This document shows, one piece after another, positions 8,835 to 17,860 of a stretch of DNA of 64,000 bases; positions within the stretch are counted from its first letter, which is position 1, and each line of letters opens with the position of its first letter. The notes below the pieces were generated by a model. It searched no databases and had not been told where the DNA came from. It saw only the letters and a list, made by a program, of their open reading frames with translations. The translations under genes were made by a program, and so were the position numbers. The DNA is taken from NCBI RefSeq assembly GCF_024213665.1, contig NZ_JANAVP010000035.1, forward strand, positions 1 to 64,000, given 5' to 3'. This DNA is from Streptomyces sp. A3M-1-3 (lineage in GTDB: Bacteria > Actinomycetota > Actinomycetes > Streptomycetales > Streptomycetaceae).

Positions 8835-9572
8835 TCAGATCCCCACCGTGAAGCCGTCGGACCACGCCTGCATGTCGCTCACCATGCTGTCCCACACGCC
8901 GGTGACGAGCAGCAGGCCGGTGGCGATCATCATGACGCCGCCGATACGCATCACCCACGCGTAGTGCTTCTTGACCCAGCCGAACGCGCCGAGCGCCTTG
9001 CGGAACGCCACCGCGGCCACCACGAAGGGCAGGCCGAGGCCGAGGCAGTACGCGACGGTCAGTATGGCCCCGCGGCCGGCGCTGGCCTGGTCGATGGCGA
9101 GGGTCTGCACCGCGGAGAGTGTCGGGCCGATGCACGGCGTCCAGCCGATGCCGAACATCACGCCGAGCACCGGCGCGCCCGCGAGGCCCGCGACCGGCCG
9201 CTTGTGGAAGCGGAATTCGCGCTGCGTGAGCCAGGGCATCATGCCCATGAAGAAGAGGCCCATGAGGATCACCAGCCCGCCGAGCACCTTGGAGATGATC
9301 TCCCGGTGCTCCTGGAGGGTGGAGCCGAAGAAGCCGAACAGCGCGCCGCCGGATACGAACACGGCGGTGAAGCCCAGGACGAAGAGCCCCGCACCCGCGA
9401 CCATCCGGCCGCGTCTGGCCTCGGCGAGGTCCGCGCCGCTGACTCCGGTGACGTAGGAGAGGTAGCCGGGGACCAGGGGGAGGACACAGGGCGAGAAGAA
9501 GGAGACGAGTCCGCCGAGCACTGCGATGGGCAGGGCGAGCAGCAGGGCGCCGCTGAGGACGGTCTCGTTCAT
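8835..9572 (-). CDS. ccdA: CcdA thiol-disulfide transporter
   Basis: A 245-residue DsbD/CcdA-type membrane protein with six predicted helices. The reducing-equivalent relay is marked by Cys29 in SFFSPCVLPLVPGYLSYV and Cys147 in GWTPCIGPTLSA. It moves electrons from cytoplasmic thioredoxin to ResA so that apocytochrome cysteines are reduced before haem attachment. The ATG overlaps the resA stop by one base (TGATG), so translation is coupled. The upstream continuation of the frame is a shadow of resA. Confidence 0.94.
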   Translation of the reverse strand: MNETVLSGALLLALPIAVLGGLVSFFSPCVLPLVPGYLSYVTGVSGADLAEARRGRMVAGAGLFVLGFTAVFVSGGALFGFFGSTLQEHREIISKVLGGLVILMGLFFMGMMPWLTQREFRFHKRPVAGLAGAPVLGVMFGIGWTPCIGPTLSAVQTLAIDQASAGRGAILTVAYCLGLGLPFVVAAVAFRKALGAFGWVKKHYAWVMRIGGVMMIATGLLLVTGVWDSMVSDMQAWSDGFTVGI

Positions 9573-10201
9573 CACTTCTCCGCGATCAGCGGGTCGATGA
9601 TCTTGTGCAGCTTCTTGTCGTCGATGGCGGCCAGCGTGCGCGCCGCGATCTTTCCGTCCTTGTCGAGGACGATCGTCGACGGAATGGCCTGCGGATTCAG
9701 GGTCCCCTTGGGGAAGCGCAGCATGAGCTTGCCGATCGGGTCGTACAGGCTGGGGTATTCGACCCCGAACTTCTCCTCGAAGGCGATCGCCGGCTGCTTG
9801 GTTTCGTCGCGGGTGTTGATGCCGACGAATTCGACGCCCTTGCTCTTGGTCTCCTTGGCGACCTTGGCGAAGTGCGGCGCCTCGGCCCGGCAGGGCGGGC
9901 ACCACGAACCCCAGACGTTCAGGACGACGACCTTGCCCTTGAGGGCGGTGACGTCCAGCCGTCCGCCGTCGAGGGTTTCGCCGTCGAGCTTGGGGGCCGC
10001 CTTCCGGTCGGCCTTCTTGACCGTGGAGATGCCGTCGGAGCCGGTGACGAAGTTGGTATTGCCCGAACTGCCGGACTTGCCGCCCGACGCCCCGGACTCG
10101 CTGCACGCCGAGAGCGTCAGCGCACCGGCCCCGACCACGGCGGTCAGCAGAGCGGCGCGGCGGCGGTACGAGCGGCGGCGGGGGGCGCGGTTACGGCTCA
10201 T
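9572..10201 (-). CDS. ResA/TlpA-like thioredoxin-fold lipoprotein
   Basis: A 209-residue membrane-anchored thiol-disulfide oxidoreductase. An Arg-rich N-terminus and hydrophobic stretch lead to a lipobox with Cys33 (TLSACSES), a Gly/Ser linker, and a TlpA-type thioredoxin domain with WGSWCPPCRAE (Cys101, Cys104). It is expected to reduce the CxxCH cysteines of apocytochrome c. First gene of the four-gene maturation operon, with 55 bases to the upstream deacetylase gene. Confidence 0.93.
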   Translation of the reverse strand: MSRNRAPRRRSYRRRAALLTAVVGAGALTLSACSESGASGGKSGSSGNTNFVTGSDGISTVKKADRKAAPKLDGETLDGGRLDVTALKGKVVVLNVWGSWCPPCRAEAPHFAKVAKETKSKGVEFVGINTRDETKQPAIAFEEKFGVEYPSLYDPIGKLMLRFPKGTLNPQAIPSTIVLDKDGKIAARTLAAIDDKKLHKIIDPLIAEK

Positions 10202-10256
10202 GTGAAAAGTTTCGCATGAGCGTTTTGGGGATCTTGCGCACCCCCCGGCGAAACGT

Positions 10257-11501
10257 TCAGGCGGTGGCAGTGAGGAAGGTGTTCCAGCCGCCGGCGGGCT
10301 GCTGGCCCGGCGCCAGCGTGCGGAGCTTGGCGAGGATCTTCGGGTCCTGCACGTCGATCCAGTCGGTGAACTGCCGGAAGGAGACGAGCCGTACGTCCTT
10401 TTTGTCCGCCATGCCCTTCAGTGCCTCTTCCACGGCATCCATATAGATACCGCCGTTCCACTGCTCGAAGTGGTTGCCGATGAACAAGGGTGCGCGGTTG
10501 GACTCGTACGCGCGCCGGAAGCCGCCCAGATAGGCCCCGGTCGCCTGCCTCTTCCAGTACGGATAGTTCGAGGGCACGCCGTTCGTCGAATTCTTCGACT
10601 GGTTGGCGAGCATGTTGTAGTCCATCGAGAGCACCTCGAAGGAATGACCGGGGAACGGCACGGCCTGCAGGGGGAGATCCCATATGCCCTGCTTCTTGTC
10701 CGGCCATACCTGCAGACCGCCGGACGAACTGGCGTCGTAGCGCCAGCCGAGCTTCTTGGCGGTCGGGAGCAGTGTGTCCTGGCCGAGCAGGCAGGGGGTC
10801 CGGGCGCCGACGAGTTCCTTCGTGTAGTCGAAGGGAAACGGTTCGAGGTCGGTGAAGCCCGTGTTCGTACGCCAGTTGGTGACGAAGGACACAGCCTGGT
10901 CGACTTCGTGTCGCCAGTCGGCGGGCGACCAATTGCCGACCGAGCCGGAACCGCCGCAGAAGTGGCCGTTGAAGTGGGTGCCGATCTCGTGCCCGTCGAG
11001 CCATGCCTGACGGACGTTCTTGATCGTCTCCTTCACGTGGTCATCGGTGAGATAGCCGATGTCCGAGGCGCCCACCGGATTGTTCGGCGGCTTGTACAGG
11101 CTTTTCTTCGACTCGGGCAGCACATACAGCCCGGAGAGGAAGAACGTGTACGCGGCGCCATGGTCCTTGGCGAGTTTGAGGAAGCGCGGGAACAGGCCGT
11201 TGCCCACCTCGCCCGCCCCGTCCCAGGAGAAGATCACGAACTGCGGCGGGGTCTGGCCGGGTTCGAGCGGGACAGGCTTTTCCGGCTGGTTCGGCTGCGG
11301 TCCGGTGTCGGCGGTGGAGCCGTCACCGATCAGCTTCACATCGTCCTTGCCGGGGCCGCCGCCCTTCCCTTTCCCCTCGCCCTTTCCGGGGTCCGAAGAG
11401 CCCTGCCCGAACGTTCCCCCGGAGCCGCAGCCGGCCATTCCCACCGCCGCTGCCGCCCCAAGTCCGAGTCCGAGCAGACCCCTTCGACTGAAGTCGCGCA
11501 T
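10257..11501 (-). CDS. Polysaccharide deacetylase-like lipoprotein
   Basis: A 414-residue exported protein. An RR-containing signal (RDFSRRGLLGLGLG) ends in a lipobox (GMAGCG), followed by a Gly/Lys/Pro linker and a NodB-like deacetylase fold. The FVIFSWDGAGE segment supplies the Asp, and HEIGTHFNGHF supplies the metal His pair, so carbohydrate esterase family 4-type activity on cell wall or extracellular glycans is likely. An upstream in-frame ATG at 11543 would add a non-signal-like extension; the chosen ATG follows GGGGGACG. Monocistronic between resA and a phosphoglycerate mutase gene. Confidence 0.86.
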   Translation of the reverse strand: MRDFSRRGLLGLGLGAAAAVGMAGCGSGGTFGQGSSDPGKGEGKGKGGGPGKDDVKLIGDGSTADTGPQPNQPEKPVPLEPGQTPPQFVIFSWDGAGEVGNGLFPRFLKLAKDHGAAYTFFLSGLYVLPESKKSLYKPPNNPVGASDIGYLTDDHVKETIKNVRQAWLDGHEIGTHFNGHFCGGSGSVGNWSPADWRHEVDQAVSFVTNWRTNTGFTDLEPFPFDYTKELVGARTPCLLGQDTLLPTAKKLGWRYDASSSGGLQVWPDKKQGIWDLPLQAVPFPGHSFEVLSMDYNMLANQSKNSTNGVPSNYPYWKRQATGAYLGGFRRAYESNRAPLFIGNHFEQWNGGIYMDAVEEALKGMADKKDVRLVSFRQFTDWIDVQDPKILAKLRTLAPGQQPAGGWNTFLTATA

Positions 11502-11635
11502 TTGACCGTCCCCCGCCCTCAACTCGCCCACTCGCCCACTCAAGTCCCGTCCCTAAACGGACAATGACTGAGAGGCCCGTGACGGGCAGTCGGGTTCCGC
11601 GCTACTTCCACATCTTTTGGTAAAGCGATAATGAT

Positions 11636-12319
11636 CTAGGCGCCGAACGCCTTCGACTTTCCCTTGACCGGCTTGGCACCCGCCAGCAGATGCACCGGGA
11701 CAAGATCCCGGGCCGGCTCGCTGTATCCGACGGACACGATTTTGTCCCCCCGGTACGTGAAGGACGTCAGCGAAGCCAGCGTGCACTGCCGCCTGCGCGG
11801 GTCGTGCCACAGCCGCCGTCGCTCGACGAAGCTCCGCACGATCCAGATGGGCAGCTGATGGCTGACGCACACCGCCTCGTGGCCGCGGGCCGCCTCGCGC
11901 GCCGTGTCCAGGGCGCCCATCATCCGTACGACCTGGTCGACGTACGGCTCACCCCAGGAAGGCCGGAACGGATTGGTCAGGTGCTTCCAGTTCCCGGGCT
12001 TGCGCAGCGCGCCGTCGCCGACGCCGAAGGTCTTGCCCTCGAAGACGTTGCCCGCCTCGATCAGCCGCTCGTCGGTGGCCACATCGAGGCCGTGGACCTT
12101 GGCGATCGGGTCGGCCGTCTCCTGCGCGCGCTCCAGCGGCGAGGACACGACATGCGTGATGTCGCGGCTCTCCAGGTGCTCGGCGACCCGGTCGGCCATC
12201 TGCCGGCCGAGGTCGGAGAGGTGGTAGCCGGACCGGCGCCCGTAGAGCACGCCGTCCGGGTTCTCCACCTCGCCGTGCCGGATCAGGTGGACGACGGTGA
12301 TCTCGGCACTCCCGCTCAT
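11636..12319 (-). CDS. Histidine phosphatase (phosphoglycerate mutase-like)
   Basis: A 227-residue histidine phosphatase superfamily member. The catalytic motif is LIRHGEVENPDG at the N-terminus (RHGE), with SPLERAQETA and a later conserved His (AVCVSHQLPIW). The natural substrate is unknown; the superfamily includes phosphoglycerate mutases and cobalamin-pathway phosphatases. Its ATG overlaps the hemL stop (ATGA), so it is translated together with hemL. Confidence 0.9.
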   Translation of the reverse strand: MSGSAEITVVHLIRHGEVENPDGVLYGRRSGYHLSDLGRQMADRVAEHLESRDITHVVSSPLERAQETADPIAKVHGLDVATDERLIEAGNVFEGKTFGVGDGALRKPGNWKHLTNPFRPSWGEPYVDQVVRMMGALDTAREAARGHEAVCVSHQLPIWIVRSFVERRRLWHDPRRRQCTLASLTSFTYRGDKIVSVGYSEPARDLVPVHLLAGAKPVKGKSKAFGA

Positions 12320-13638
12320 GCCGTCGCCTCCGCCTCGGCGGCCGCGCGGGCGGCTGCGGGCAGGGCGGCGGCGATGCGCTCGACCGCCCGTTCGTCGTGG
12401 GCCGTCGAGACGAACCAGGACTCGAACGCGGACGGCGGCAGATAGACGCCCTGCGCGAGCATCGCGTGGAAGAAACCGGTGAAGCGGAAGGACTCCTGCT
12501 TCTTCGCGTCGTCGTAGTCGCGCACCTCGGCGTCCGTGAAGAACACCGAGAACATGTTGCTCGCCGTCTGCAGCCGGTGGGCCACGCCCTCCTTGCTGAG
12601 CGCGTCCGTCACCAGGGACCGGATCTCCCGCGACACCGCGTCGACCTTGTCGTACGCCGCGTCGTCGAGCAGCCGCAGCTGCGCGAGACCCGCGGCCGTG
12701 GCGACCGGGTTCCCGGAGAGCGTGCCCGCCTGGTAGACGGGTCCGGCCGGGGCGAGGTGGGCCATGACATCGGCGCGGCCGCCGAAGGCCGCGGCCGGGA
12801 AGCCGCCTCCCATGACCTTGCCGAAGGTCATCAGGTCCGGCTCGACGCCGTCGATGCCGTACCAGCCGGCCTTCGACGTACGGAAACCGGTCATCACCTC
12901 GTCGGAGATGTACAGCGCGCCGTTCTGCGCGCACAGGTCCTTCAGGCCCTGGTTGAAGCCGTCGCGCGGCGGTACGACGCCCATGTTGCCGGGCGAGGCC
13001 TCGGTGATCACGCAGGCGATCTCACCGGGCTGCGCGGCGAATGCCTGGCGCACCGCGTCGAGATCGTTGTACGGCAGGACGATCGTGTCGCCGGCCTGGG
13101 CACCGGTGACACCGGGGGTGTCCGGCAGCCCGAAGGTCGCGACGCCGGAACCGGCCGCGGCCAGCAGGGCGTCCACATGGCCGTGGTAGCAGCCGGCGAA
13201 CTTGACGACCTTGGCGCGGCCGGTGAAACCGCGGGCCAGCCGGATCGCCGACATGGTCGCCTCGGTGCCGGACGACACCAGACGTACCTGCTCGACGGGA
13301 CCGATCCGGGCGACGATCTCCTCCGCCAGGGCGACCTCACCCTCACCTGGCGTACCGAAGGAGGTGCCACGGGCGACGGCGGCCTGGACGGCCTCGATGA
13401 CGGCGGGGTGGGAGTGGCCGAGGATCATCGGCCCCCACGAGCAGACGAGGTCGACATACTCTCGGCCATCGGCATCGGTGAGGTACGGACCGGTACCGGA
13501 CACCATGAACCGGGGCGTACCACCCACGGCACGGAAGGCGCGCACGGGAGAGTTCACGCCGCCGGGGGTCACGAGGGACGCGCGGTCGAAAAGCGTCTGC
13601 GAAACTGGGGCTTCGTACGGATAGCTCACACAAGCCAT
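12316..13638 (-). CDS. hemL: Glutamate-1-semialdehyde 2,1-aminomutase
   Basis: A 440-residue PLP enzyme that converts glutamate-1-semialdehyde to 5-aminolevulinate, the step after HemA in the C5 haem pathway. The N-terminal LVTPGGVNSPVRAFRAVGGTP is diagnostic, the cofactor region contains SSGTEATMSAIRLAR, and the Schiff-base Lys is in LMTFGKVMGGGFP at about residue 273. The length is normal. The rest of the haem genes are about 43 kb to the right. The coupled downstream gene is a histidine phosphatase. Confidence 0.96.
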   Translation of the reverse strand: MACVSYPYEAPVSQTLFDRASLVTPGGVNSPVRAFRAVGGTPRFMVSGTGPYLTDADGREYVDLVCSWGPMILGHSHPAVIEAVQAAVARGTSFGTPGEGEVALAEEIVARIGPVEQVRLVSSGTEATMSAIRLARGFTGRAKVVKFAGCYHGHVDALLAAAGSGVATFGLPDTPGVTGAQAGDTIVLPYNDLDAVRQAFAAQPGEIACVITEASPGNMGVVPPRDGFNQGLKDLCAQNGALYISDEVMTGFRTSKAGWYGIDGVEPDLMTFGKVMGGGFPAAAFGGRADVMAHLAPAGPVYQAGTLSGNPVATAAGLAQLRLLDDAAYDKVDAVSREIRSLVTDALSKEGVAHRLQTASNMFSVFFTDAEVRDYDDAKKQESFRFTGFFHAMLAQGVYLPPSAFESWFVSTAHDERAVERIAAALPAAARAAAEAEATA

Positions 13639-13900
13639 GGTGTCAGAGGCTCGGACGGTCTTGCGGACAGGTGTTTCACCGCCCGGCCGTGGGGGAGGTC
13701 ACTGACACGGTGATCGGGTTGCGCGGCGGGTGCTGTGCCATCTACAAAGCATTCGGGTGAAAGTTATGCATCGCGGTGGCGGAGTGGGCGAGGGGACCGA
13801 CGACCTGGGTCCCGAGCGTGCCCAGCGGAGCGGACGGCACCGGCGTGGGCGTGGGCGCGACGCGGAGGCCGTGGGAACGGGGAGCAGGAGTGGTGGCCGG

Positions 13901-14338
13901 GTGGGGGTGACCTACAAGTATTTCGGTGCTCCCGACGGGGCCACGGCAGCCCGCGTGCCAATTTCGATGCGCCCGGAGGAGCTCGGCGGTGACGAGCTCG
14001 GCATGGGCGGCATGTTCACCAAGATCAAGCCGGAGACGATGGCCGCGATGGTCCTCACCGGCATCGAGGGCATACCCCTGCACAAGGTGCCCCCGCTCGA
14101 GCTCGTCGTACTCCACCCCGACTACGCGGTGGTCAAGCTTCCGATGACGGTGGTCGACCCGCTGCGCGGCATCGGCGAGGAATCGGTAGGCGCGGCGGCG
14201 TTCATCTGGTCGACGGTCCCGGACCGGGGCGGCCCGCGCGACGCGTTCAATGTGTACCAGCTGCTTCGCGAATGGCAGGACTTCTCCCACCGCCTGCACG
14301 AGGCGGGGCACCAGCCGTACTGCCTGGTCTGGCCCTGA
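13901..14338 (+). CDS. Conserved hypothetical protein
   Basis: A protein of about 145 residues beginning VGVTYKYFGAPDGATAARVP. It has no signal peptide or membrane helix. I recall close relatives as conserved hypotheticals in Streptomyces but no assigned function. The GTG at 13901 has AGGAG ten bases upstream; another GTG at 13907 is also possible, and the frame is open further upstream to 13730 without convincing coding character. It is divergent from hemL. The 262 bases before it (13639-13900) show no gene. Confidence 0.7.
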   Translation: MGVTYKYFGAPDGATAARVPISMRPEELGGDELGMGGMFTKIKPETMAAMVLTGIEGIPLHKVPPLELVVLHPDYAVVKLPMTVVDPLRGIGEESVGAAAFIWSTVPDRGGPRDAFNVYQLLREWQDFSHRLHEAGHQPYCLVWP

Positions 14339-14400
14339 GGCTCACCTTCCCAGTCGTTCCCTGTCGCCGCATTGTGCCCGCCGGTCTAGGGTGACCAACC

Positions 14401-15210
14401 GTGCGGCAACAGCAGCGGCCCGGCGCGGACGGCGGTGACAGCGACCTGCCTCCGTGTGTCGTGGTGACCGGCGCCGGCGGCCAGATCGGCGGAGCCACCC
14501 TGGAGGTCCTCGCGGACCGGCTGCCGGAGCGATGGCGGCTCGTCTCCGTGGACCGCAAGCCGGACCCCCACGTCCCCGACGGCCTGCGGATGCGCGTACA
14601 CCACCATGTCGTGGACCTGATGGACGCCGCGGCCACCGAAGCGCTGTTCGGGGACCTCGCCGACCTTTTCCAGGTCCGGCACGTCATGGCCATCGCCGGC
14701 GGGGCCGACCCGCGCGACGGCGGGCCGAGCGGGTTCGATCTGCCGGACCCGGCCGTCTTCCGCGACAGTGTCGGCGCCAACCTGCTGATGCCTTATCACG
14801 TCTGCCACGCCGCCCACGGCGTCATGCGGCACGTCCCCGGCGACCGCTCGGTCACCTTCTGCTCCTCCGTCAACGCCCTCGGCGCCTGGGGCCGCCCCGC
14901 CTACTCGGCCGCGAAGGCCGGCCTGCTCGCCCTGGCCCGTACGCTCGCGGTCGCGACCGCACCCGCCGGCATCCGGGTCAACGCCGTGGCTCCGGGAAGC
15001 GTCCTCGCCTACGACGGCACGCTGGGGCGGGAGCAGGACCCGGCCATCGTCGCGGAGCTTCGGCGGTCCATCCCCCTCGGGAAACCGGCCACTCCGGACG
15101 ATGTGGCCCGCGCCTTCGCCGCGCTGGCCCTGGATCTCACGCACGTCACCGGCCAGACTCTGGTCGTGGACGGCGGCCAGGACGCCCGCCGGCGGACACC
15201 AACGGTGTGA
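14401..15210 (+). CDS. SDR family oxidoreductase
   Basis: A 269-residue short-chain dehydrogenase/reductase with the NAD(P) motif VTGAGGQIGGATLEV (about residues 21-35), catalytic Ser in CSSVNALGAWG and YxxxK (YSAAK). The C-terminal VTGQTLVVDGGQDARR closes the fold as in classical SDRs. The N-terminus before the glycine motif is a short Gln/Asp-rich extension. The GTG is preceded by TAGGGT eight bases upstream, compatible with a leaderless transcript. Substrate unknown. Confidence 0.85.
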   Translation: MRQQQRPGADGGDSDLPPCVVVTGAGGQIGGATLEVLADRLPERWRLVSVDRKPDPHVPDGLRMRVHHHVVDLMDAAATEALFGDLADLFQVRHVMAIAGGADPRDGGPSGFDLPDPAVFRDSVGANLLMPYHVCHAAHGVMRHVPGDRSVTFCSSVNALGAWGRPAYSAAKAGLLALARTLAVATAPAGIRVNAVAPGSVLAYDGTLGREQDPAIVAELRRSIPLGKPATPDDVARAFAALALDLTHVTGQTLVVDGGQDARRRTPTV

Positions 15211-15302
15211 TCAGGCCATTTTTGGCCGGTGAAGCCCTCTTGCGCCCACTCCCCGCGTGCCGATGCACAGAGCGTCGGCACTGACATCGAGGGAGACCCG
15301 AC

Positions 15303-15749
15303 GTGGGCGACATTCTGCTGGCTCTGTGCATTCCGTTCATGGTGTGCGCGAGCGGGATCTACGCCGGCTGTGAGTGCCTGTGGCGACGCCTGCATCCGGC
15401 GCCCCCACCTCCGCCCCCGCCCCCGTACGCCCAGCACGCCGCGAGGGTGGCCGAGTGTGAGCTGCTGGCCGCCGCGGAGGCCGTCGTCGCCGAGTCGTAC
15501 GCCGTGATCGGCGGCCTTTACCTCACGCCGGACGCGGTCGCGGGGCAGGCCCCGCAACGGAATCCGGCCACGGTCAGGGGCTTGGCGTCCAGCGCGGGTT
15601 CCGGCCGGTCGACGCCAGCAGCTCCTCGAACGGCGTCACCCCGCCCGGCACCGGACACGGCTCCGCGAACACCTTCATCTGCCGGGCCGTCGGACCCATC
15701 TGCGCCACCAGCGCGGCGAGCGCACGGACACCCGCCTCGTCCGGCGTGA
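15303..15749 (+). CDS. Possible small membrane protein, 3' end uncertain
   Basis: An open frame starting at a GTG with a good GAGGGAG site. It encodes a hydrophobic segment (GDILLALCIPFMVCASGIYAG), a run of nine prolines at about residues 33-41, and a helical part (ARVAECELLAAAEAVVAESYAVIGGLYLTPDAV). Beyond about residue 90 the frame is antisense to the convergent TIGR03086-like gene and looks non-coding. The real product is therefore probably about 90 residues, with an unseen frameshift or a run-on 3' end. No function can be given. Confidence 0.4.
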   Translation: MGDILLALCIPFMVCASGIYAGCECLWRRLHPAPPPPPPPPYAQHAARVAECELLAAAEAVVAESYAVIGGLYLTPDAVAGQAPQRNPATVRGLASSAGSGRSTPAAPRTASPRPAPDTAPRTPSSAGPSDPSAPPARRAHGHPPRPA

Positions 15750-16146
15750 AGTCCTGCCCGGTCGCCCGGGCCAGATCCCAGACGTGCACGGTCAGGTCGA
15801 GCAGCACCATCGAGCCGACCGTCCGAGCCGGGAGGTTCATGGCACCCGTGCTGCCTTCCTCGGCGCCGGGCGCCGCCCAGGCCGCGATGAGCAGCCCCGT
15901 CTCCTCGGCGAACCGGCCGCGCCAGTCTCCTCGCAGGTAGTCGGGCGTGTGCGAGAAGTCCGAGTCCTTCTTGGCCGCGAGTGCCTGGAAATTGACGACC
16001 ACGTGGAACAGGTGGTTGAGCAGATCGCGTACGTCGTACTCGGCGCACGGCGTGCGCTTGCCGAGCTCCTGGTCGTCCACGCCACGTACCACGGGCTCAG
16101 CGTGCGCGGCGGCTGCTTCGAGCAGGTCACTGATCTTGTCGGTCAT
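15574..16146 (-). CDS. Mycothiol-dependent maleylpyruvate isomerase-like (TIGR03086) protein
   Basis: A 190-residue protein of the DinB/mycothiol-dependent enzyme fold, most like the TIGR03086 group. The N-terminal helix MTDKISDLLEAAAAHAEPVVRGV precedes LGKRTPCAEYDVRDLLNHLFHVV, whose His lies where these enzymes bind metal, and LLDLTVHVWDLARATG holds the second conserved His. Members use mycothiol or remain uncharacterised. The ATG is preceded by GAGGAC. It is divergent from the AraC gene with a 64-base gap. Confidence 0.85.
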   Translation of the reverse strand: MTDKISDLLEAAAAHAEPVVRGVDDQELGKRTPCAEYDVRDLLNHLFHVVVNFQALAAKKDSDFSHTPDYLRGDWRGRFAEETGLLIAAWAAPGAEEGSTGAMNLPARTVGSMVLLDLTVHVWDLARATGQDFTPDEAGVRALAALVAQMGPTARQMKVFAEPCPVPGGVTPFEELLASTGRNPRWTPSP

Positions 16147-16210
16147 GTCCTCGACGGTATGAGCGCCCAGCCCCCGGCGGCTTGAAGAAACGCGACATAG
16201 GATCGCCGCC

Positions 16211-17095
16211 ATGGCAGGTCCACGACGCGACACCCGGGGCATCGTCGACGCCCCAGAACTCTTCGCGCGCGTACGATTCCGCCGCCGCGAGCCGGCCGAG
16301 CCGTTGCGGCCGTATCTGGAGCACTACTGGCTGATCGACTGGGATCTGGCGGAGCCGTACGCGTCGCACGTCGTCCCGCACCCGTCCGTCAACATCGTCT
16401 TCCAGCGGTACGGGCAGACCGGGGACTTCGGGGAGGTCGCCGGGATCGGCCTGGAGCTCTTCACCCAGAAGCTGGAGGGCCGCGGCCGGGTGTGCGGAAT
16501 CCAGTTCCGGCCGGGCGGCTTCCGCCCCTTCCTGCCGGGCCGACCGGGCCCTACAGGCACTCACGGCCGTCCGGGCCGGCCGGGCCGGCCGGTGTCGGAG
16601 CTGACCGGACGGCGGATCCCGCTCCCCGACGTGTTCCCCAGCTGCTCCGCCGCCCCTCCCCTGGTGCTCGGGCCGGAGCCGGACGACGCCCGCGTCGCCG
16701 CCCTCGACGACTTCCTGCTCGCCCTCCACCCGGTACCCGACCCACAGGCCGACCGCGCCATGGCCCTCGCGGACCGTATCCGCAGGGACCGTTCGATCCG
16801 CCGCGTCGCCGAACTCGCCGACGCGGCGGGGCTGTCCACGCGCTCGCTGCAGCGGCTGTTCGCCGCGTACGTGGGCGTCAGCCCCAAGTGGGTCATCCTG
16901 CGCTACCGCATCCACGAGGCCCTGGAACGCGCCGGGACGGACGCCGCCGTGGACTGGGCCGGGCTCGCCACCGAACTCGGCTACAGCGACCAGGCCCACC
17001 TGGTCCGGGACTTCACCGCGCGGGTGGGCGTGCCGCCGACGGCGTACGCGCAACCGCAGCCGCAGCCCCAGCCCGTTGTCGGACCCTCGCCGTAG
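16211..17095 (+). CDS. AraC family transcriptional regulator
   Basis: A 294-residue regulator with an N-terminal domain of the kind often fused to AraC in actinobacteria (YWLIDWDLAEPYASHVVPHPSVNIVFQ, then CGIQFRPGGFRPFL) and a C-terminal AraC/XylS double helix-turn-helix (VAELADAAGLSTRSLQRLF and ATELGYSDQAHLVRDF). A Gly/Pro/Arg-rich insertion lies at about 109-130. The ATG is close to a TAGGAT element, so the message may be nearly leaderless. The GNAT gene begins nine bases after its stop, suggesting co-transcription. Confidence 0.88.
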   Translation: MAGPRRDTRGIVDAPELFARVRFRRREPAEPLRPYLEHYWLIDWDLAEPYASHVVPHPSVNIVFQRYGQTGDFGEVAGIGLELFTQKLEGRGRVCGIQFRPGGFRPFLPGRPGPTGTHGRPGRPGRPVSELTGRRIPLPDVFPSCSAAPPLVLGPEPDDARVAALDDFLLALHPVPDPQADRAMALADRIRRDRSIRRVAELADAAGLSTRSLQRLFAAYVGVSPKWVILRYRIHEALERAGTDAAVDWAGLATELGYSDQAHLVRDFTARVGVPPTAYAQPQPQPQPVVGPSP

Positions 17096-17104
17096 ATTGT
17101 GGTC

Positions 17105-17614
17105 ATGGAGACGGACGTACGGCTGGAGACCTGGTCGGACGGCGATTTCGGCCTGCTCCGGCGGAACAACGCACCCGAGATGACCGAGCATCTGGGCGGG
17201 CCCGAGTCCGAGGAGCAGCTGACCGCGCGGCATCAGCGCTATCTGAACATCGAAACGACCGGTACGGGCCGGATGTTCCGGATCGTGCTGGCCGAGACCG
17301 GGGAAGCGGTCGGGGCCATCGGGTACTGGGAGCGGGTCTGGCAGGGCGAGACGGTGTACGAAACCGGGTGGGGCGTGCTGCCCGAGTTCCAGGGCCGGGG
17401 CATCGCCGTCGCGGCGGCCAGGGCCGTCGCGGAGCACGCCGGAGCGGCCGGCATGCACCGGTACCTCCACGCGTTCCCGTCCGTAGGCCACGCCGCGTCG
17501 AACGCGGTCTGCCGGAAGGCCGGCTTCGAACTCGTCGGCGCGTGCACCTTCGAGTACCCCAAGGGGCACTTCATGGAGTCCAACGACTGGCGCATGGCCC
17601 TGACTCCGCACTGA
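17105..17614 (+). CDS. GNAT family N-acetyltransferase
   Basis: A 169-residue acetyltransferase resembling ribosomal-protein-Ser/Ala acetyltransferases. The acetyl-CoA loop is GVLPEFQGRGIAVAAARAV, followed by ASNAVCRKAGFELVG, the usual last strand and helix. An in-frame GTG lies six bases upstream (17099). It directly follows the AraC regulator. The acceptor substrate is unknown. It is the last clearly conserved chromosomal gene before the accessory segment. Confidence 0.87.
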   Translation: METDVRLETWSDGDFGLLRRNNAPEMTEHLGGPESEEQLTARHQRYLNIETTGTGRMFRIVLAETGEAVGAIGYWERVWQGETVYETGWGVLPEFQGRGIAVAAARAVAEHAGAAGMHRYLHAFPSVGHAASNAVCRKAGFELVGACTFEYPKGHFMESNDWRMALTPH

Positions 17615-17860
17615 ACGACGGCCTGCGCCAGTGAGCGAGGCCCGACCGCCGCCCGCCGCTTGACGCGCGGGGCCTCTTCGCGGATATTTATCTGCGTGAC
17701 GCAGTTTCTGTGCAACGCAATCTCACTGCCTTGAGGAACCCCATGACGGGGTAGCGCCGAGGTAAGCCCAAAAGGGGCCATGGGATGATCTTGAAGCCGT
17801 GAAGGCAGCCTCTTCCCGCTTCGGCGGACGTGGGGTTCGCGGCGTCGATAGCCTGCCGGG